Position numbers and translations under genes: made by a program
Assembly (NCBI GenBank): GCA_015058265.1
Contig: SVCR01000082.1
Location: forward strand, 1 to 7,105
Source of the DNA: Clostridiales bacterium
Lineage (GTDB): Bacteria > Bacillota_A > Clostridia > Peptostreptococcales > Anaerovoracaceae
Reading direction: 5' to 3'
DNA: 7,105 bases
Shown here: one piece after another, positions 4,591 to 7,105 of the stretch
Position numbering within the stretch: position 1 is the first letter of the stretch
Layout: the number at the start of each line of letters is the position of its first letter
Notes under the pieces: generated by a model
The model's input: only the letters and a program-made list of their open reading frames with translations
What the model was told of the DNA's origin: nothing
Databases searched by the model: none

Positions 4591-5163
4591 TTATTCTTCC
4601 GGCTGATCGAAATTGAATTCGACTGTCTCAGGCTCTTCCCTGACCGGTTCTACAACCACAGGCTCTTCTCTTACAGGTTCAACTACAGTATCATCCGCGT
4701 ATCTCGGCTGATCTTTGACCACATCGAAGTTGACTGTCTTAGCTTCACGTGCCGAAGCTGATCTGTTGTCTCCCTGACCATACGGCCCGTAATAGGAATA
4801 CTCGCCGAATCCCGTCAGGCAGTAGAATATCGGTGACAGGAACAGATATCCCCAGGCATATCCTTCAGGCTGTCCGTAAGCCTTGGCAGTAGCCTTACCT
4901 ATCTGGAACATAAAGTAGAATCCTGCGATCCATCCTACTACAGGGATAAAGAACACAAGAAGTCTCAGAATGTACCAGCCGTAGCCCATTGTCACTTCAC
5001 AGAGCTTATACAGATTATAGATAGGGATTATCCCTGTCCATCCCGGTTCACCGGCTTTTTCAAACATCTTCCAGAGTCCGACGATAGATGCGATCTGAAA
5101 TATCAGCTCGATGCTGGTACTTCCCGTACTCTGATCCTGTGCATATGCGAGTATACTATCCAT
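4591..5163 (-). CDS. DUF5684-type membrane protein with acidic repeat tail
   Basis: Function unknown. The core, about residues 18-128, matches the DUF5684 pattern: a first helix ending in LWKMFEKAGEPGW, then GIIPIYNLYKL, a second hydrophobic stretch (64-86), a GKATAKAYG loop and a third (102-119) ending in TGFGEYSYYG. About three membrane segments are expected, with no cleavable signal. Residues 135-190 are an acidic, proline-rich tail with VVEPVREEP twice in tandem (160-168, 170-178). Two ATGs are in frame: the one at 5169 is only 3 nt from AGGAGG, whereas 5163 is 9 nt away, so 5163 is preferred (190 residues). It is the second gene of an operon, 41 nt after the coiled-coil gene, whose product has a similar acidic tail. 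The family assignment is by pattern and fairly secure; the role is not. Confidence 0.8.
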   Translation of the reverse strand: MDSILAYAQDQSTGSTSIELIFQIASIVGLWKMFEKAGEPGWTGIIPIYNLYKLCEVTMGYGWYILRLLVFFIPVVGWIAGFYFMFQIGKATAKAYGQPEGYAWGYLFLSPIFYCLTGFGEYSYYGPYGQGDNRSASAREAKTVNFDVVKDQPRYADDTVVEPVREEPVVVEPVREEPETVEFNFDQPEE

Positions 5164-5204
5164 CTTCATTATCCTCCTGATCGTTCTTTTATTTCAGCTG
5201 CTGC

Positions 5205-5690
5205 TTATTCTGCAGCTTCATCCATCGCAGTGTCATATTCTGCCATGGCCGACTCCATTCTCTTTTCCGCATCATCCTGCCCGTCGAAGGTTATCTCAGC
5301 CATCGGCTTCTTCTTGGACGCTTCGAGTATCAGTTCTACAGATTCAGGCTGTTCCTCGAGCGGCGAAGGAGACAATATCAGCTCATCCGTCGGATCTTCA
5401 AGCTTTGCAGCAGTATCGTACTGTGTCTCCACCTCATTAGCCACGACTTCCCTCACTTTCTGCTTGTAAGCTGCCTTCTTTTCAGCGAGCTTGCGTGCCC
5501 TTTCTTCCTGAAGCTCCTGTATCTCTTCTCCGAGCTTCTTGGCTCCGGCGATAGCCGCCAGTCCACCGGCAACACCAATAGCAATAATACCAAGCAGAGC
5601 CTCAACCAGTTCACTGTCTGCAGATCTGCCTGCATATTTCATATTCTTAAGATCATTAGGCTTACGTCCCCAGTTACCATTCTCAGACAT
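5205..5690 (-). CDS. Single-pass membrane protein with charged helix and acidic tail, unknown function
   Basis: I do not recognise a family. The 161-residue protein has a polar N-terminus (1-27), one hydrophobic Gly/Ala-rich segment (28-50), a long highly charged helix likely to be a coiled coil (51-95, rich in E, K, R), and an acidic Pro/Ser/Glu tail (98-161). It has no cleavable signal peptide; the positive charges after the membrane segment favour an N-out, C-in topology. The ATG at 5690 has GGAGG 6 nt upstream. A start 8 codons earlier lacks that support and is rejected. The gene is first in an operon with the DUF5684 protein; its tail resembles that protein's in composition and in short beta-prone pieces (AEITFDG here, TVEFNFD there), so the two may act together at the membrane. 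Confidence 0.75.
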   Translation of the reverse strand: MSENGNWGRKPNDLKNMKYAGRSADSELVEALLGIIAIGVAGGLAAIAGAKKLGEEIQELQEERARKLAEKKAAYKQKVREVVANEVETQYDTAAKLEDPTDELILSPSPLEEQPESVELILEASKKKPMAEITFDGQDDAEKRMESAMAEYDTAMDEAAE

Positions 5691-5730
5691 ATTCTGCCTC
5701 CTCTCTGAATACATGGTTTATACCCTTACA

Positions 5731-5739
5731 ATTATACCA
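5731..5739 (-). promoter_or_regulatory. Extended -10 promoter of the two-gene membrane operon
   Basis: TGGTATAAT on the minus strand is a perfect -10 (5731-5736) with the extended TGn motif. The best -35 at 17 bp (TGGTCG) is poor, which extended -10 promoters tolerate. The start would be near 5724, about 34 nt before the ATG at 5690. Confidence 0.6.
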
Positions 5740-5794
5740 CATTTGCATAACAGCGACCACGCGTACATATTTCCCCTTTTCGCGCCCGGCTGTA

Positions 5795-6625
5795 TCACTT
5801 CACTTTGTCCGTAAGCTCGTATATGTCTGTCCTGCGAGCGCTGAGGAGAGGAAGCTTCTGCCTAATTGTTTCAATATACTTAAGATCGATATCAGCAAAG
5901 CCTATCCCCGGCGTTTCATCAAGCTGCATGACGATCTTCCCCCAAGGGTCTGTCACTATAGAATGTCCATAAGAAACATAACTGCCCTCGGGATCCCTCG
6001 CGGTCGAGGTCCCGACCATGTATACCTGATTCTCGACAGCTCTCTGCCTGAAACCGAGTTCCCAATGAGCCGGTCCGGTCGTCATATTGAATGCCGCAGG
6101 ATTGAAGATGACTTTGGCTCCCGCAAGAGCCGGAAGTCTTGAGCTCTCAGGAAATCTGATATCAAAGCATATATTGACTGCCATCTTGCACCACTCCGTA
6201 TCGAATGTGGCGAATCCGTCTCCGCCGGTCAAAGTGTCAGATTCCTTGAATACCTGCTGCCCATGCGCAAATATATCGAAAAGATGTACTTTCCTGTGTT
6301 TCCCTATCTGATTTCCGTTCCTGTCGAACACGTAGCAGGTGTTATATACCTTCCCGCCATCAGCCTCGGGGATCGAGCCTCCGACAATGTACTTCCCGCT
6401 CTTCTTTGCAAGGACTGACATAGCAAGCCATGAATCTCCCTGTTCAGGTTCTGCATTTACAGGGAACAGCTCTGTGACATAAGGGCAGTTCCACATTTCA
6501 GGAAGGCATATTATATCCGCGTCTTCCGTCTTCCCGTCGCCGATGATCTCGGCAAGCTGCTCTATGTTATCATACTTGTCCTGCTTTACCGGAAGCTGCA
6601 GACATGCAACTTTGATATCTCCCAT
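5795..6625 (-). CDS. Nit2-like omega-amidase / carbon-nitrogen hydrolase
   Basis: A cytoplasmic nitrilase-superfamily amidase, probably hydrolysing 2-oxoglutaramate and 2-oxosuccinamate to 2-oxo acids and ammonia, which completes glutamine or asparagine transamination. The catalytic triad is visible and even sits at the same numbers as in human NIT2: Glu43 (LPEMW), Lys112 (KHRKVHLFD), Cys153 (NICFDIRFPE). FNMTTGPAHWEL and the RAVENQVY segment are further Nit2-type marks. The length of 276 residues is typical. The ATG at 6625 follows AAGGAGG at 8 nt. It starts 30 nt after the YdcZ-like gene, so the two are probably cotranscribed. No clear terminator follows, and transcription might continue into the membrane operon downstream. 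Other small-amide substrates within the family remain possible. Confidence 0.9.
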   Translation of the reverse strand: MGDIKVACLQLPVKQDKYDNIEQLAEIIGDGKTEDADIICLPEMWNCPYVTELFPVNAEPEQGDSWLAMSVLAKKSGKYIVGGSIPEADGGKVYNTCYVFDRNGNQIGKHRKVHLFDIFAHGQQVFKESDTLTGGDGFATFDTEWCKMAVNICFDIRFPESSRLPALAGAKVIFNPAAFNMTTGPAHWELGFRQRAVENQVYMVGTSTARDPEGSYVSYGHSIVTDPWGKIVMQLDETPGIGFADIDLKYIETIRQKLPLLSARRTDIYELTDKVK

Positions 6626-6655
6626 CCTTATTACCTCCTTATTAACACCCCTTTA

Positions 6656-7105
6656 CTACAGAGAAATAAGTGCAGTGCCGCCGATCATCAGCAGCATCCC
6701 GATGAATTTCGGCGCAGTCACAGGTTTCTTCTCTATCCCGAGAAAACCTACTGCGTCAATTATAAGACCTGTACCTATCATTCCGATAAGGTTCATGATC
6801 GTCACCACCCCTGTTCCGAGCAGAGGTGCGATAACAGCATTTCCTCCGACTATCACTATAGCAAGGCTGCCGCCTAATACCATCCACGGCTTCAGGACCG
6901 CTCTTGACTCAGGCTTGATCCCCCCGTCGTAAACAGCTCCCGGTCCCCTGACAATACTGATCCCGACTGTGACGATTATCGTAGTGATCAATCCGACCGC
7001 CATGGATATCAGGGTCGCTTTACTTGCAGAATCGACCACGCCTGTCAAAGTACCGTTGATCGCTACCTGTGAAGCACACGAGACGCCGTTTAACAGAGCC
7101 AATAT
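6656..7105 (-). CDS. DMT-superfamily YdcZ/DUF606-type membrane protein, start outside window
   Basis: A small integral membrane protein of the YdcZ (DUF606) branch of the drug/metabolite transporter superfamily; the substrate is unknown. The 149 visible codons give about five hydrophobic helices: near residues 1-20 (ILALLNG then the typical QVAINGTL), 30-50, 70-95, 98-120 and 130-149 (FIGMLLMIGGTALISL). YdcZ proteins are about 140-150 residues, so only a few N-terminal residues are missing beyond the right edge. A TTG at 7102 could start translation but fits poorly because ILALL normally follows a short lead. The gene lies upstream of the omega-amidase in the same direction with 30 nt between them, hinting at a shared role such as movement of an amide, keto acid or ammonia-related compound. 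Confidence 0.85.
   Translation of the reverse strand: MLALLNGVSCASQVAINGTLTGVVDSASKATLISMAVGLITTIIVTVGISIVRGPGAVYDGGIKPESRAVLKPWMVLGGSLAIVIVGGNAVIAPLLGTGVVTIMNLIGMIGTGLIIDAVGFLGIEKKPVTAPKFIGMLLMIGGTALISL

Noticed and set aside
5164..5169. Upstream ATG of the DUF5684 gene at 5169
   Set aside because: It is only 3 nt from AGGAGG, too close for normal initiation; the ATG at 5163 has 9 nt spacing.
5740..5794. Terminator after the omega-amidase gene
   Set aside because: GC-rich bases follow the stop codon, but I find no good stem followed by a U-run, so none is called.

Overview
The window looks like chromosome of an anaerobic member of the Bacillota, probably a clostridial lineage of moderate GC. 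The evidence is an oxygen-sensitive class III ribonucleotide reductase (NrdD), a rubrerythrin in the 'reverse' domain order common in Clostridia, a short DtxR/MntR-type regulator, strong AGGAGG-type ribosome binding sites and Bacillota-like hypothetical proteins. The genus cannot be named from this sequence. There is no CRISPR array, insertion sequence, tRNA or rRNA gene, and nothing suggests recent transfer.

Layout. All genes but one are on the minus strand, so read right to left. (1) 7105-5795: a DMT/YdcZ-type membrane protein, cut by the window edge, and a Nit2-like omega-amidase, close enough to be one operon. (2) 5690-4591: a two-gene operon of unknown function, made of a single-pass membrane protein with a charged helix and acidic tail, and a DUF5684-type membrane protein, also with an acidic tail. 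(3) 4045-4443: the only plus-strand gene, a DtxR-family metal-dependent regulator, divergent from (4), the reverse rubrerythrin at 3875-3333. (5) 3015-2101: an arginase. (6) 1603 to the left edge: the first 534 residues of NrdD. A bidirectional-looking hairpin at 4511-4535 separates the convergent genes. Two strong intrinsic terminators close rubrerythrin (3268-3304) and arginase (1974-2011).

The most informative DNA is intergenic. The nrdD promoter (TTGACA, 17 bp, TACAAT) is covered by two NrdR-like boxes exactly 32 bp apart, one on each hexamer, the classic NrdR arrangement. A weaker pair at the same 32-bp spacing lies in the rubrerythrin/DtxR divergent region, which also carries a perfect 18-bp palindrome just before the regulator's ribosome binding site. 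Between the arginase terminator and the nrdD promoter is a separate promoter-like sequence with a dyad, followed by a structured RNA candidate. Two short segments of that RNA match, from memory, conserved parts of guanidine-III riboswitches, but its fold does not fully fit that class. It is the best candidate here for something undescribed.

Together the genes suggest dNTP synthesis without oxygen (NrdD), peroxide defence (rubrerythrin), metal sensing (DtxR family) and nitrogen release from arginine and from omega-amides (arginase, omega-amidase). The links between these are inferred from position and shared sites, not demonstrated.
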